From: Schauerella fraxinea
GTDB taxonomy: Bacteria; Pseudomonadota; Gammaproteobacteria; Burkholderiales; Burkholderiaceae_B
Length of the DNA: 64,000 bases
NCBI GenBank assembly: GCA_030849965.1
Contig: JAVDKL010000002.1
Location: 558,001 to 622,000 of the forward strand
Direction: 5' to 3'
This document shows, in pieces, positions 35,988-44,856 of the stretch; the first letter of the stretch is position 1; every line of letters starts with the position of its first letter. Under the pieces are notes generated by a model. The model saw nothing but the letters and a program-made list of their open reading frames with translations. It was not told where the DNA came from and searched no databases. The position numbers and the translations under genes are program-made.

Positions 35988-37700
35988 ATGTCTTCCGTTC
36001 CCTCGTCCGCGCTTGGCGGAGAAAGTTTCGCCGACCTTTTTGCACAGAGCCTTAAAAACCAGGACATGAAGTCCGGTGAGGTCATCAGTGCTGAAGTCGT
36101 TCGCATCGACCACAATTTCGTCGTCGTCAACGCCGGTCTGAAATCCGAAGCGCTCATTCCGCTCGAAGAATTCCTGAACGATCAAGGCGAACTCGAAGTC
36201 AACCCCGGCGATTTCGTCTCGGTTGCCATCGATTCGCTCGAAAACGGCTACGGCGACACCATCCTGTCGCGTGACCGCGCCAAGCGTCTGTCGGCCTGGC
36301 TGCAACTCGAGCGCGCGCTCGAGGACGGCGAGCTGGTTACCGGCACGATCACGGGCAAGGTCAAGGGCGGCCTGACCGTCATGACCAACGGCATCCGCGC
36401 GTTCCTGCCGGGTTCGCTGGTCGACCTGCGTCCTGTCAAGGACACCACGCCGTACGAAGGCAAGACGCTCGAGTTCAAGGTTATCAAACTCGATCGCAAG
36501 CGTAACAACGTCGTGCTGTCGCGTCGTCAAGTGCTGGAAGCCAGCATGGGCGAAGAGCGTCAAAAGCTGCTCGAAACGCTGCACGAAGGCGCCATCGTCA
36601 AGGGCGTCGTCAAGAACATCACCGACTACGGCGCCTTTGTGGACCTGGGCGGCATCGATGGTCTGTTGCACATCACCGATATGGCATGGCGTCGTGTGCG
36701 TCACCCGTCGGAAGTCCTGCAAGTGGGTCAAGAAGTCGAAGCCAAGGTCCTCAAGTTCGACCAAGAGAAGAGCCGCGTCTCCCTGGGCGTCAAGCAGCTC
36801 GGCGAAGATCCTTGGGTGGGCCTGGCCCGTCGTTACCCGCAAGGCACCCGTTTGTTCGGTAAGGTCACGAACCTCACCGATTACGGCGCCTTCGTCGAAG
36901 TCGAAGCCGGCATCGAAGGTCTGGTCCACGTGTCCGAAATGGACTGGACCAACAAGAACGTCGACCCGCGCAAGGTTGTTACCTTGGGCGAAGAAGTCGA
37001 AGTCATGGTTCTCGAGATCGACGAAGATCGTCGCCGCATTTCGCTGGGCATGAAGCAGTGCCGTCAAAACCCGTGGGAAGAGTTCTCGACGAACTTCAAG
37101 CGCGGCGACAAGGTCAGCGGCGCCATCAAGTCGATCACCGACTTCGGCGTGTTCGTTGGTCTGCCTGGCGGCATCGACGGTCTGGTTCACCTTTCGGATC
37201 TGTCGTGGACCGAAACGGGCGAAGAAGCCGTTCGCAACTTCAAGAAGGGCGACGAGATCGAAGCCGTTGTGCTCGGTATCGACACCGACAAGGAACGCAT
37301 CTCGCTGGGCATCAAACAGCTGGAAGGCGATCCGTTCAACAACTTCGTCGCCACCTATGAGAAGGGTGCTGTCGTTCCGGGTACCGTGAAGTCGGTCGAA
37401 GCCAAGGGTGCTGTCGTGACCCTGTCGGTGGACGTCGAAGGTTACCTGCGCGCGTCGGAAATCTCGTCGGGCCGCGTCGAAGACGCAACGACGGCATTGA
37501 AGGCCGGCGAAAACGTCGAAGCCATGATCATCAACGTCGACCGCAAGACGCGTTCGATCCAGTTGTCGATTAAGGCCCGCGATAACGCCGAAACCGCAGA
37601 ATCGCTCCAGCGCATGTCGGATGCCAGCGCCTCCTCGGGTACCACCAACCTGGGTGCGTTGCTCAAGGCCAAGCTGGATCAGGCTCGCAACGACGGCTGA
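35988..37700 (+). CDS. rpsA: 30S ribosomal protein S1
   Basis: 570 residues with six S1 RNA-binding domains, seen as repeated [21 protein letters not shown] / [20 protein letters not shown] / [19 protein letters not shown] blocks. Binds mRNA leaders and unfolds them at the ribosome. Starts [20 protein letters not shown]. There is no good Shine-Dalgarno before the ATG, in line with the known unusual initiation and autoregulation of rpsA. Followed 3 bases later by ihfB. Confidence 0.97.
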   Translation: MSSVPSSALGGESFADLFAQSLKNQDMKSGEVISAEVVRIDHNFVVVNAGLKSEALIPLEEFLNDQGELEVNPGDFVSVAIDSLENGYGDTILSRDRAKRLSAWLQLERALEDGELVTGTITGKVKGGLTVMTNGIRAFLPGSLVDLRPVKDTTPYEGKTLEFKVIKLDRKRNNVVLSRRQVLEASMGEERQKLLETLHEGAIVKGVVKNITDYGAFVDLGGIDGLLHITDMAWRRVRHPSEVLQVGQEVEAKVLKFDQEKSRVSLGVKQLGEDPWVGLARRYPQGTRLFGKVTNLTDYGAFVEVEAGIEGLVHVSEMDWTNKNVDPRKVVTLGEEVEVMVLEIDEDRRRISLGMKQCRQNPWEEFSTNFKRGDKVSGAIKSITDFGVFVGLPGGIDGLVHLSDLSWTETGEEAVRNFKKGDEIEAVVLGIDTDKERISLGIKQLEGDPFNNFVATYEKGAVVPGTVKSVEAKGAVVTLSVDVEGYLRASEISSGRVEDATTALKAGENVEAMIINVDRKTRSIQLSIKARDNAETAESLQRMSDASASSGTTNLGALLKAKLDQARNDG

Positions 37701-37703
37701 TCC

Positions 37704-38060
37704 GTGACCAAGTCGGAGCTGATCGCAGCGCTGGCGGCCCGCTATCCCCAGTTGGCCGCCCGCGACACCGATTACGCCGTCAAGACCGTTCTGGATGCGA
37801 TGACCCAAGCCTTGGCTTCGGGCCAGCGCATCGAGATCCGCGGTTTTGGCAGTTTCTCGCTGTCGCAGCGTTCGCCCCGCGTCGGTCGCAACCCGAAATC
37901 CGGTGAGCAAGTGCTGGTGCCTGGTAAGCAGGTGCCGCATTTCAAAGCCGGTAAGGAGTTGCGCGAGCGGGTAGATCTCGATGGTGTGGAGGGGGATCGC
38001 GTATCGGACGACACGCTCGATGCGCATACCTCCACCCTCGACGCGCATGTCATGCATTGA
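37704..38060 (+). CDS. ihfB: Integration host factor subunit beta
   Basis: 118 residues. [43 protein letters not shown] and [19 protein letters not shown] are IHF-beta signatures including the DNA-inserting Pro in NPKSGE region. A 25-residue acidic/His tail ([20 protein letters not shown]) goes beyond the about 94-residue E. coli protein. The rpsA-ihfB pair is ancestral in proteobacteria. A terminator follows. Confidence 0.95.
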   Translation: MTKSELIAALAARYPQLAARDTDYAVKTVLDAMTQALASGQRIEIRGFGSFSLSQRSPRVGRNPKSGEQVLVPGKQVPHFKAGKELRERVDLDGVEGDRVSDDTLDAHTSTLDAHVMH

Positions 38061-38080
38061 CGGTTACGTTTGAGTACGAG

Positions 38081-38107
38081 AAGGGCCACGCTAGCGTGGC
38101 CCTTTTT
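38081..38107 (+). terminator. Rho-independent terminator after ihfB
   Basis: AAGGGCCACGC TAG CGTGGCCCTTTTT: 10-bp stem, 3-base loop, T-run. Confidence 0.9.
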
Positions 38108-38251
38108 CATTGTGTGAACGGATAATTCCTCGCGGGCGTCATCGGCTGCCCCGAATTGCGGCACGTCTTGTGCTTGGCGCACCGATGCGGTGCTGTGGCA
38201 TGCCGCGATCCGACTTACAATTGCCGATCTCGCACTAATTGGAGCGTTCTC

Positions 38252-38575
38252 ATGCGCTATGTCGTCTGGGCCTTACGGCTGGTGATTTTCGTTGTGGTCC
38301 TGATGTTCGCCCTGAAAAATACGGATCCGGTTTCCGTCAAATTCTGGGGTGATTACGTGGTGCCCGATTTGCCGCTGATCGTCGTCATGCTGGCCGTGTT
38401 CGTCGTGGGTGCGATTTTCGGTTTGCTCTTGATGGTTCCGGCTGCAATGCGCCGCCGCCGCGAGATGGTGCGCATGAAGCGCGAGCTGGATCGCCTCCAG
38501 GCCGCGGTGGGCGGTACGCCTGTGAACACAACGGTGTTGCCGCCTGAGGCGGTGGCGCCAATGTCGCCGCTGTAA
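38252..38575 (+). CDS. lapA: Lipopolysaccharide assembly protein LapA
   Basis: 107 residues. DUF1049 (LapA) protein: two transmembrane helices (ALRLVIFVVVLMFALKNTDP and LPLIVVMLAVFVVGAIFGLL) followed by a basic cytoplasmic RRRREMVRMKRELDRLQ helix. Works with LapB in regulating LPS synthesis through FtsH control of LpxC in E. coli. ATG at 38252 after TTGGAGCGTTCTC. Confidence 0.9.
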   Translation: MRYVVWALRLVIFVVVLMFALKNTDPVSVKFWGDYVVPDLPLIVVMLAVFVVGAIFGLLLMVPAAMRRRREMVRMKRELDRLQAAVGGTPVNTTVLPPEAVAPMSPL

Positions 38576-38699
38576 GCGCGCAACACGAATCTCCCAGCGC
38601 GTCTGTGTTGGGTTAGGCGTGCCGCCGGTCGATCCGGCCGCACGCTGCTATTTAGGGCGCGCCTTGCGCCCTCAACGTTTTTTCAAGCGAGTCGGCGAT

Positions 38700-39917
38700 T
38701 TGGATTTCGAACCTTGGTGGTTGATCTTCTTGCCCGTCGTGTTCGGCCTGGGCTGGTTGGCCGCACGCGTCGATATCCGTCAGATGTTGAGCGAAACGCG
38801 CACACTGCCGGATTCCTATTTTCGCGGCCTTAATTTTCTGCTTAACGAGCAACCCGATCGCGCGATCGATGCATTCGTCGAAGTCGCCAAGCTCGACTCC
38901 GAGACGACCGAATTGCACTTTGCCTTGGGCAGCTTGTTTCGGCGCCGCGGCGAGATGGAGCGGGCGATCCGCGTGCATCAAAGTCTGTTGAACCGATCTG
39001 ATCTGCCCAATGTCGAGCGTGAGCACGCGCAGCACGAGCTGGCCCAGGACTTCCTGAAAGCCGGCATGCTTGATCGGGCCGAGTCGGGTTTCGAGGGGCT
39101 GAAGGAAACGCGCTATGCGCTGCCCGCGATGCGGTCCTTGATCCGCATTTATGAGTCCGAGCACGATTGGCCGCGGGCCATCGAGGCAGTGAAAACATTG
39201 CGCGGCCTGGTCGATGAGCCCGTGCCCCAATTGGTGCATTACCACTGCGAACAGGCGCAGATGGCGCTTGAGCGCAATCCGCCCGATTTCAATGCCGCTC
39301 AGGTGGCGCTCGATGCTGCCGACCACGCGATCGAAGCCGGCACCGGTGCCGCGACCGCAAGCAAGGCGTCCACGGCGCGCGTGGCGATGATTCGCGCCCA
39401 ACTGGCGGTCAAGCAAGGCAAGCCGCACGAAGAGCGGATGCATTTACGCAGCGTGCTGGCGCACATGCCGGAGTACGCCGGCCTGGTGGCTGAATCGTTG
39501 CTGCGCAATTACCGCGAAGCCGGCCAAGCTGCCGAAGGCTTGGCCGTGCTCACGCAGCAGTATGCCCACGCGCCATCGCTGGATGTTTTCGATGTGGTGT
39601 TCCGCGAGATGCGGGTTCAGCACGGTGTGGATCCGGCGTGGGCCTTTGCGCGCGCCGCTTTGGCGCAGCATCCGTCGCTGTTGGGGCTGGATCGGTTGAT
39701 CGAAGCTGAACTCGCGACCAAGGGCGCAAGTGGTGAGCCGCCGGTGCCCGGCGCCGATCTGACCTTGCTGCGCAGCCTGATTCACAAGCATACGCAGCGG
39801 CTCGACCGCTATGCCTGCCGCCACTGCGGTTTTCAGGCCCGACGATTTTATTGGCAATGCCCGGGGTGTAATTCATGGGAAACCTACTCGCCCCGTCGAC
39901 TGGAAGAACTCGAATGA
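38700..39917 (+). CDS. lapB: Lipopolysaccharide assembly protein LapB (YciM)
   Basis: 405 residues. N-terminal inner-membrane anchor (DFEPWWLIFLPVVFGLGWLA) then tetratricopeptide repeats (YFRGLNFLLNEQPDRAIDAF, AQDFLKAGMLDRAESGFEGL) and a C-terminal rubredoxin-like metal knuckle: CRHCGFQARRFYWQCPGCNSW. It guides FtsH to LpxC and helps LPS assembly. I place the start at TTG 38700 because LDFEPWW matches the conserved N-terminus; a GTG at 38619 would add 27 non-conserved residues. Overlaps rfaE1 by 4 bases. Confidence 0.92.
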   Translation: MDFEPWWLIFLPVVFGLGWLAARVDIRQMLSETRTLPDSYFRGLNFLLNEQPDRAIDAFVEVAKLDSETTELHFALGSLFRRRGEMERAIRVHQSLLNRSDLPNVEREHAQHELAQDFLKAGMLDRAESGFEGLKETRYALPAMRSLIRIYESEHDWPRAIEAVKTLRGLVDEPVPQLVHYHCEQAQMALERNPPDFNAAQVALDAADHAIEAGTGAATASKASTARVAMIRAQLAVKQGKPHEERMHLRSVLAHMPEYAGLVAESLLRNYREAGQAAEGLAVLTQQYAHAPSLDVFDVVFREMRVQHGVDPAWAFARAALAQHPSLLGLDRLIEAELATKGASGEPPVPGADLTLLRSLIHKHTQRLDRYACRHCGFQARRFYWQCPGCNSWETYSPRRLEELE

Positions 39918-40855
39918 TGGAATTTCCAACGCGCGCCATCCAGGGCGTGCGGGTGCTTGTGGTCGGCGATGTGATGCTCGACCGATATTGGTTTGGCGAA
40001 GTCGATCGGATTTCGCCGGAAGCCCCGGTACCCGTGGTGCGTGTTGCGCGCCGCGAGGACCGTCTGGGTGGTGCGGCCAACGTGGCGCGCAATATCGTGT
40101 CGCTGGGCGCGCGTGCCACGCTGATCGGGGCCATCGGAGCCGATGAAGCTGGCGAGCGCATTCGCGCGCTTGCCGCCGATGACGGCATCCACGCCGCGCT
40201 GCTTACCGATGCTGCGCTTCCCACGACGTTGAAGATGCGCGTGCTGGGTCGGCAACAGCAGTTGCTGCGCGTGGACTTCGAGGCGATCCCCGAACCCGCA
40301 TGCATGGATGCGATCACGGCCGAATTCGAACGCCAATTGGCCGATCACGACATCGTGGTGCTGTCCGACTATGCCAAAGGCGTACTCGACCGCGTGGTCG
40401 ACCTGATCGCCATGGCACGTGCCGCTGGCGTGCCGGTTTTGGTCGACCCCAAGGGCGATGACTACACCCGCTATGCCGGCGTGTCACTCGTCACACCCAA
40501 TCGCTCGGAAATGCAGCAGGCGGTGGGCAATTGGAAGAGCGAGGCCCAACTCGACGAGCGCGCGCAAGCGTTGCGCCGCGAATTGGCCCTCGAGGCGTTG
40601 CTCGTCACCCGGTCCGAGCAGGGCATGACCCTATTCACCGAGGCGGGCCGTGATCACGTCGATGCGCAGGCGCACGAAGTATTCGATGTCTCGGGCGCAG
40701 GCGATACGGTGCTGGCCACGCTGGCCGTATCGCGCGCAGCGGGATTATCCTGGTCCGATGCGATGCGTTGGGCCAATCGGGCCGGCGGTGTCGTCGTCGG
40801 TAAATTGGGTACCTCCACGGTTACGGCCGCGGAGTTGGAAGGAGAGTCATCATGA
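39914..40855 (+). CDS. rfaE1: D-glycero-beta-D-manno-heptose-7-phosphate kinase (RfaE1 / HldE N-domain)
   Basis: 313 residues. PfkB/ribokinase-type: [45 protein letters not shown] and [14 protein letters not shown] (catalytic Asp). Phosphorylates heptose 7-phosphate at C1 for ADP-heptose synthesis. It is the kinase domain only: the cytidylyltransferase-like second domain of E. coli HldE is absent, as in most betaproteobacteria, where RfaE2 is a separate gene. Starts inside the lapB stop. Confidence 0.92.
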   Translation: MMEFPTRAIQGVRVLVVGDVMLDRYWFGEVDRISPEAPVPVVRVARREDRLGGAANVARNIVSLGARATLIGAIGADEAGERIRALAADDGIHAALLTDAALPTTLKMRVLGRQQQLLRVDFEAIPEPACMDAITAEFERQLADHDIVVLSDYAKGVLDRVVDLIAMARAAGVPVLVDPKGDDYTRYAGVSLVTPNRSEMQQAVGNWKSEAQLDERAQALRRELALEALLVTRSEQGMTLFTEAGRDHVDAQAHEVFDVSGAGDTVLATLAVSRAAGLSWSDAMRWANRAGGVVVGKLGTSTVTAAELEGESS

Positions 40856-41841
40856 TCGTCGTCACCGGCGCAGCAGGATTCATCGGCAGCAATCTGGTCA
40901 AAGGCCTGAACCAGCGCGGCATCGACAACATCATCGCCGTGGACGATCTGACGGAGGGCGACAAGTTTCGCAACCTCGCCGATCTCAAGATTGCCGATTA
41001 CCTGGATCGCGATGTGTTTCGCTCACGTGTGGCCAATGGCGCGTTGCCCGGCGTGACCGCCATCCTGCATCAAGGCGCATGTTCGGACACGACCGAACGC
41101 AATGGCGCCTACATGATGGACAACAATTATCGGGTGTCGCTCGAGTTGCTCGAGTATGCGCAGAGCAACGGCATTCCGTTGATCTACGCCTCGTCGGCGG
41201 CCGTGTACGGTGCCTCCGAGGTGTATCGCGAAGAGCCGGCGAATGAAGGGCCGCTCAATGTGTACGGCTACTCGAAGCTCCTGTTTGATCAAGTGGTGCG
41301 GCAACGCGAATCGCGGCGCACCGCACAGGTCGTCGGACTGCGCTACTTCAATGTTTATGGCCCGCGCGAGCAGCACAAAGGCCGCATGGCGTCGGTGGCC
41401 TTCCACAACATGAATCAGTTCCTGGCCGAAGGCCATGTGCGCCTGTTTGCCGGCTGGGATGGCTATGGCGACGGCGAGCAAAGCCGCGATTTCATTTCGG
41501 TGGACGATGTGGTCGCCGTCAATCTTCACTTCCTGGATCATCCCGAGCAATCGGGCATCTTCAACTGCGGCACGGGTCGCGCGCAACCGTTCAACGATAT
41601 CGCCGCTGCCGTGGTCAATACCTTGCGTGCCGAGCAAGGCGTGCCGCAAGCGTCGCTGCAGGAACTCGTGGCTGCGGGCTTGATCCGGTATATCCCGTTT
41701 CCAGACGACTTGAAAGGACGCTATCAGAGCTTCACGCAGGCGGATGTGACGCAACTGCGCGGCGCGGGGTTTGCGGCACCGATGCGAGATGTGCGTACCG
41801 GCGTGACCGAGTACGTGCAAACCTGGCGCGCGCGCAAGTAA
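40852..41841 (+). CDS. rfaD: ADP-L-glycero-D-manno-heptose 6-epimerase
   Basis: 329 residues. Extended [44 protein letters not shown], catalytic [10 protein letters not shown] (Tyr, Lys), and [20 protein letters not shown]. Last step of ADP-heptose supply for the LPS inner core. Overlaps rfaE1 by 4 bases (ATGA); preceded by GGAAGGAGAGTC ribosome site. Confidence 0.96.
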   Translation: MIVVTGAAGFIGSNLVKGLNQRGIDNIIAVDDLTEGDKFRNLADLKIADYLDRDVFRSRVANGALPGVTAILHQGACSDTTERNGAYMMDNNYRVSLELLEYAQSNGIPLIYASSAAVYGASEVYREEPANEGPLNVYGYSKLLFDQVVRQRESRRTAQVVGLRYFNVYGPREQHKGRMASVAFHNMNQFLAEGHVRLFAGWDGYGDGEQSRDFISVDDVVAVNLHFLDHPEQSGIFNCGTGRAQPFNDIAAAVVNTLRAEQGVPQASLQELVAAGLIRYIPFPDDLKGRYQSFTQADVTQLRGAGFAAPMRDVRTGVTEYVQTWRARK

Positions 41842-42141
41842 CGCTGGTGTGACTCGGGTCAAGCTTGCGTAAGACTCAAGTGAAGCCCAGGTAAAGCGTC
41901 GCACGCGAATGGGGCGCAAGTGAATCCCATGCAAAGGCCATGCGAAGGCCATGCAAAGCCAACCTATAGCGTCGGGCGCTAGTAAGGCACAAGCAGCGTT
42001 ATGGGTGCTACCGGGCACGACACGTAGTTGTGCGCAGGGGTGTTTTCATGCACCCGGGCCCTTACGCGATGCGTTGGGCGTGATGATGAAGCGGTGCGGA
42101 GGTGAATGTTCCTGCCGCGCTTCTTTATCGGAGCATCGCCC
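41842..42141. other. Intergenic stretch with degenerate repeats
   Basis: 300 bases between rfaD and the comEA-like gene. Includes several AAGTGAAGCCC/AAGTGAATCCC-like echoes and the 11-bp repeat listed below. No coding frame supported; no clear terminator. Confidence 0.5.
41927..41959. repeat. 11-bp tandem repeat, three units
   Basis: CCATGCAAAGG, CCATGCGAAGG, CCATGCAAAGC in a row, about 85 bases after the rfaD stop. Confidence 0.85.
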
Positions 42142-42810
42142 ATGAATCCTTTTCTTCACGACCCTGTCGCATGTTCGGCATCACCTGTGTCGCCTGCGCA
42201 TTCAGCGGCTTCGACGCGTTTTCCGCTGAGCACGATGCCGCCGCCCAAGGCGCGTTCCTCGTCCGACACGAATCGTCCGTCTAGGTCTCCCGCGTGCGAC
42301 ACACAAGCCTTGTCGAAGACGCGTCACCCTTCGAGCGCGCCTTTCTCGTGGGATACGCCGGCCGCGTTCGAGACGTATTCGAAGTTCGATACCCGTCATG
42401 CGCGATCGGCCACCTTTGCCTGCCTTGTCCTGGCGGTCGGTCTGCACGCTGGCGTGGCGCATGCCGTCGATCTGAACACGGCATCGGCCGATGCATTGCA
42501 GGCGTTGCGTGGGGTAGGGCCAAAAACCGCGGCGATTATCGTTCAGGAACGCGAGCGGGCGGGGCGCTTCGAATCGCTCGAGGATCTGTCCGATCGCGTG
42601 CGGGGCTTGGGTCAAAAAAAGGTCCGTGCGTTGCACACGCAGGGTTTGCGTGTCGATGAGTCAGGCCCATCGGCCGCGCCTGCGGTGGTGCCGGCCGCGC
42701 GTGCAACGCGCAACCCCAATATCGCTACGCCGGTTCTGACGACGCCGTCGTCTGCGCGTTATGATCATCAGCATGAAAACCTATCCCACTCTCGAACAAA
42801 CCGTCGGTGA
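42142..42810 (+). CDS. ComEA-like helix-hairpin-helix DNA-binding protein
   Basis: 222 residues. The core VDLNTASADALQALRGVGPKTAAIIVQERERAGRFESLEDL is a ComEA HhH pair, which binds DNA non-specifically in competence uptake or at the periplasmic membrane face. It is preceded by a hydrophobic segment ending AHA (FACLVLAVGLHAGVAHA, residues about 94-110) like a signal/anchor. Odd: about 90 residues of Ser/Pro/Ala-rich sequence come before that segment, where most ComEA proteins start near it; no ATG, GTG or TTG allows a shorter form. ATG at 42142 has GGAG 8 bases upstream. The 3' end overlaps cysM by 38 bases. Confidence 0.78.
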   Translation: MNPFLHDPVACSASPVSPAHSAASTRFPLSTMPPPKARSSSDTNRPSRSPACDTQALSKTRHPSSAPFSWDTPAAFETYSKFDTRHARSATFACLVLAVGLHAGVAHAVDLNTASADALQALRGVGPKTAAIIVQERERAGRFESLEDLSDRVRGLGQKKVRALHTQGLRVDESGPSAAPAVVPAARATRNPNIATPVLTTPSSARYDHQHENLSHSRTNRR

Positions 42811-43681
42811 GACCCCGCTCGTGCGCTTGCAGCGGATTCCGGGCGCGCTGGGCGCCGATCGCGGCAACGTCATTCTGGCGAAGCTGGAAGGCAACAATCC
42901 GGCTGGCTCCGTCAAGGACCGTCCGGCGCTGTCGATGATCCAGCGCGCCGAGGCACGCGGCGACATCAAGCCGGGCGACACGTTGATCGAGGCAACCAGC
43001 GGCAATACCGGTATTGCGCTGGCGATGGTGGCCGCGATGCGTGGCTATCGCATGATTCTCATCATGCCGGATAATCTGTCGGTCGAGCGGCGCGCGGCGA
43101 TGACCGCCTATGGTGCCGAGCTCATCCTGACCCCGGCCGACAAGGGCGGCATGGAGTTCGCGCGCGATCTGGCCTCCTCGATGCAGGCGGAGGGTAAAGG
43201 CCGCGTGCTGGACCAGTTCGCCAATCCGGATAATCCGTTGGCGCACGTTGAAACCACGGGTCCGGAAATCTGGCGTCAGACCGATGGCGAGGTCACGCAC
43301 TTTGTCAGCGCGATGGGCACGACGGGCACCATCATGGGTGTATCGACGTATCTGAAAGGCCAAAACTCGGCTATCGAAATCGTGGGTGCGCAGCCGGCCG
43401 AGGGCTCACAGATTCCCGGCATTCGCAAATGGCCGGAAGCCTACCTGCCGGTCATCTTCGACCGCGCGCGCGTCGATAGCTACGAATCGATCGTGCAGGC
43501 GGATGCTGAAGCGATGGCGCGCAGGCTGGCGTCGGAAGAAGGCATCTTCGGCGGCATATCCGCCGCGGGGGCGTTGATCGCCGCATTGCGCGTGGCCGAA
43601 CGCAGCACCAATGCCACGATCGTATTCATCGTCTGCGATCGCGGCGATCGGTATTTGTCCACGGGCGTGTTCAACGCGTAG
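42773..43681 (+). CDS. cysM: O-acetylserine sulfhydrylase B (cysteine synthase)
   Basis: 302 residues. PLP Lys48 in NPAGSVKDRPAL, TSGNTGIALAMVA and MGTTGTIMGVSTYLK identify a cysteine synthase; the shorter length and GIRKWPEAYLPVIFD fit the CysM rather than CysK type. Uses O-acetylserine with sulfide or thiosulfate. ATG at 42773 (MKTYPTLEQTVGETPLVRLQ); 42761 is an alternative. It lies in the tail of the comEA-like gene. Confidence 0.93.
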   Translation: MKTYPTLEQTVGETPLVRLQRIPGALGADRGNVILAKLEGNNPAGSVKDRPALSMIQRAEARGDIKPGDTLIEATSGNTGIALAMVAAMRGYRMILIMPDNLSVERRAAMTAYGAELILTPADKGGMEFARDLASSMQAEGKGRVLDQFANPDNPLAHVETTGPEIWRQTDGEVTHFVSAMGTTGTIMGVSTYLKGQNSAIEIVGAQPAEGSQIPGIRKWPEAYLPVIFDRARVDSYESIVQADAEAMARRLASEEGIFGGISAAGALIAALRVAERSTNATIVFIVCDRGDRYLSTGVFNA

Positions 43682-43686
43682 TCATC

Positions 43687-43704
43687 GTGGCTCGTTGGAG
43701 CCAC
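43687..43704. terminator. Hairpin between convergent cysM and mltB
   Basis: GTGGCTC GTTG GAGCCAC, a perfect 7-bp stem in the 30-base gap between two convergent stops. No T-run, so only a possible terminator. Confidence 0.45.
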
Positions 43705-43711
43705 TGCGCAA

Positions 43712-44845
43712 TCAAGGTTGTTCCAGCGCCGATGCCAGATCGGCCACCGAGGCTGCATAAAAGTAGCTGCGGTTGTACTGGGTCAACGCAAAGAAGTTCT
43801 CGGTCGCGGTGCGATATTGCGCCGTGCCGCGAGCCTCGTCGGGCAAGTCGATCACACCCAACGGCCGGGCCATCCAGCCGGTATCGCGCGCGCCAGGCAT
43901 CAATCTGCCACCGGCTGCTTCGATCCGCGTCCAATCCTGTTTGGGCACCAGACCGCCGTCGACCAACGCGGCCGGATTGGCGGGCAGCGCCACCGGTGCA
44001 AACACCGGCAAGCCACGCTGCCATCCGTGTTCGCTCAGGAAATTGCCCACCGACATCACGGCGTCTTCGATGCTATGCGCCAGATCGATGTGGCCATCTT
44101 GATCGCCGTCCACCGCATAGAGCTTGATGCTGCCCGGCATGAATTGCGACATGCCGATGGCGCCCGCGAACGACCCCTCGGTTTCAGGATCGAGCTTGCC
44201 TTGCAGCGTGAGTTCGATGAAGTCGGCCAATTGATTGCGGAACATGGTTTCGCGCTCGGGCCGGCTGGTGTCCGGATAGTCGAAGGCCAACGTCGTCAGC
44301 GAATCCATCACGCGAAACGATCCCATATTGCGGGCGTAATTCGTTTCGACCCCGATGATGGCGGCAATGATGGTGTCGGGCACGCCATAGCGTTGCGCAG
44401 CACGATTGAGCACATCGCGATTGGCTTCGCGAAAGTCCACGCCCCAGCGGATGCGCACGGGCTCCACGACGCGCGCGCGATAAACCGTCCAGCTGCGCAC
44501 GATCTTGCGGCCGGTGGCAACCTGCGGCGCGATCAATTTGGCCACGCGTTCGTTGTATTGCGCGGTGGCCAGCAGGCTATTGACCGCAGCAGGTTGCAGC
44601 CCGCGGGTAGCCGCCAGTTCGCTGGCGAACGCCTGCACCTCCGGGCGCAGACGACCGTCAGGCGCGAGCACCGCCGATTCGCCCGTGTGCGTGGGCAGTG
44701 CGGCAGGTCCCGAAACTGCAGGCATGGAAGGCTGTGGCAACTGCGACGAAGAGCCGGTGCCCGGCCGTTCGGCCGCGGGAGTTGAGCAGGCGGCGAGCAT
44801 CGCCGAAAAAGCACCGATTTGCAGTAAACGCCAACTGATGAACAT
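43712..44845 (-). CDS. mltB: Membrane-bound lytic murein transglycosylase B
   Basis: 377 residues. Lipoprotein signal with lipobox LAAC (Cys20), a Ser/Pro-rich linker, then a family 3 lytic transglycosylase domain: catalytic Glu167 in IIGVETNYARN, GAIGMSQFMPGSIKLYAVDG, LTQYNRSYFYAASV at the end. Cleaves the glycan strand of peptidoglycan to 1,6-anhydromuropeptides. The start is only 11 bases from the divergent deacetylase start; ribosome site AAGGAAGG. Confidence 0.94.
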   Translation of the reverse strand: MFISWRLLQIGAFSAMLAACSTPAAERPGTGSSSQLPQPSMPAVSGPAALPTHTGESAVLAPDGRLRPEVQAFASELAATRGLQPAAVNSLLATAQYNERVAKLIAPQVATGRKIVRSWTVYRARVVEPVRIRWGVDFREANRDVLNRAAQRYGVPDTIIAAIIGVETNYARNMGSFRVMDSLTTLAFDYPDTSRPERETMFRNQLADFIELTLQGKLDPETEGSFAGAIGMSQFMPGSIKLYAVDGDQDGHIDLAHSIEDAVMSVGNFLSEHGWQRGLPVFAPVALPANPAALVDGGLVPKQDWTRIEAAGGRLMPGARDTGWMARPLGVIDLPDEARGTAQYRTATENFFALTQYNRSYFYAASVADLASALEQP

Positions 44846-44856
44846 AATCCTTCCTT

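Noticed and set aside
35985-38057. 690-codon open frame antisense to rpsA and ihfB
   Set aside because: Open frames antisense to strongly codon-biased genes are a common by-product of high third-position G+C; the sense strand is certain and the antisense protein has no recognisable fold.
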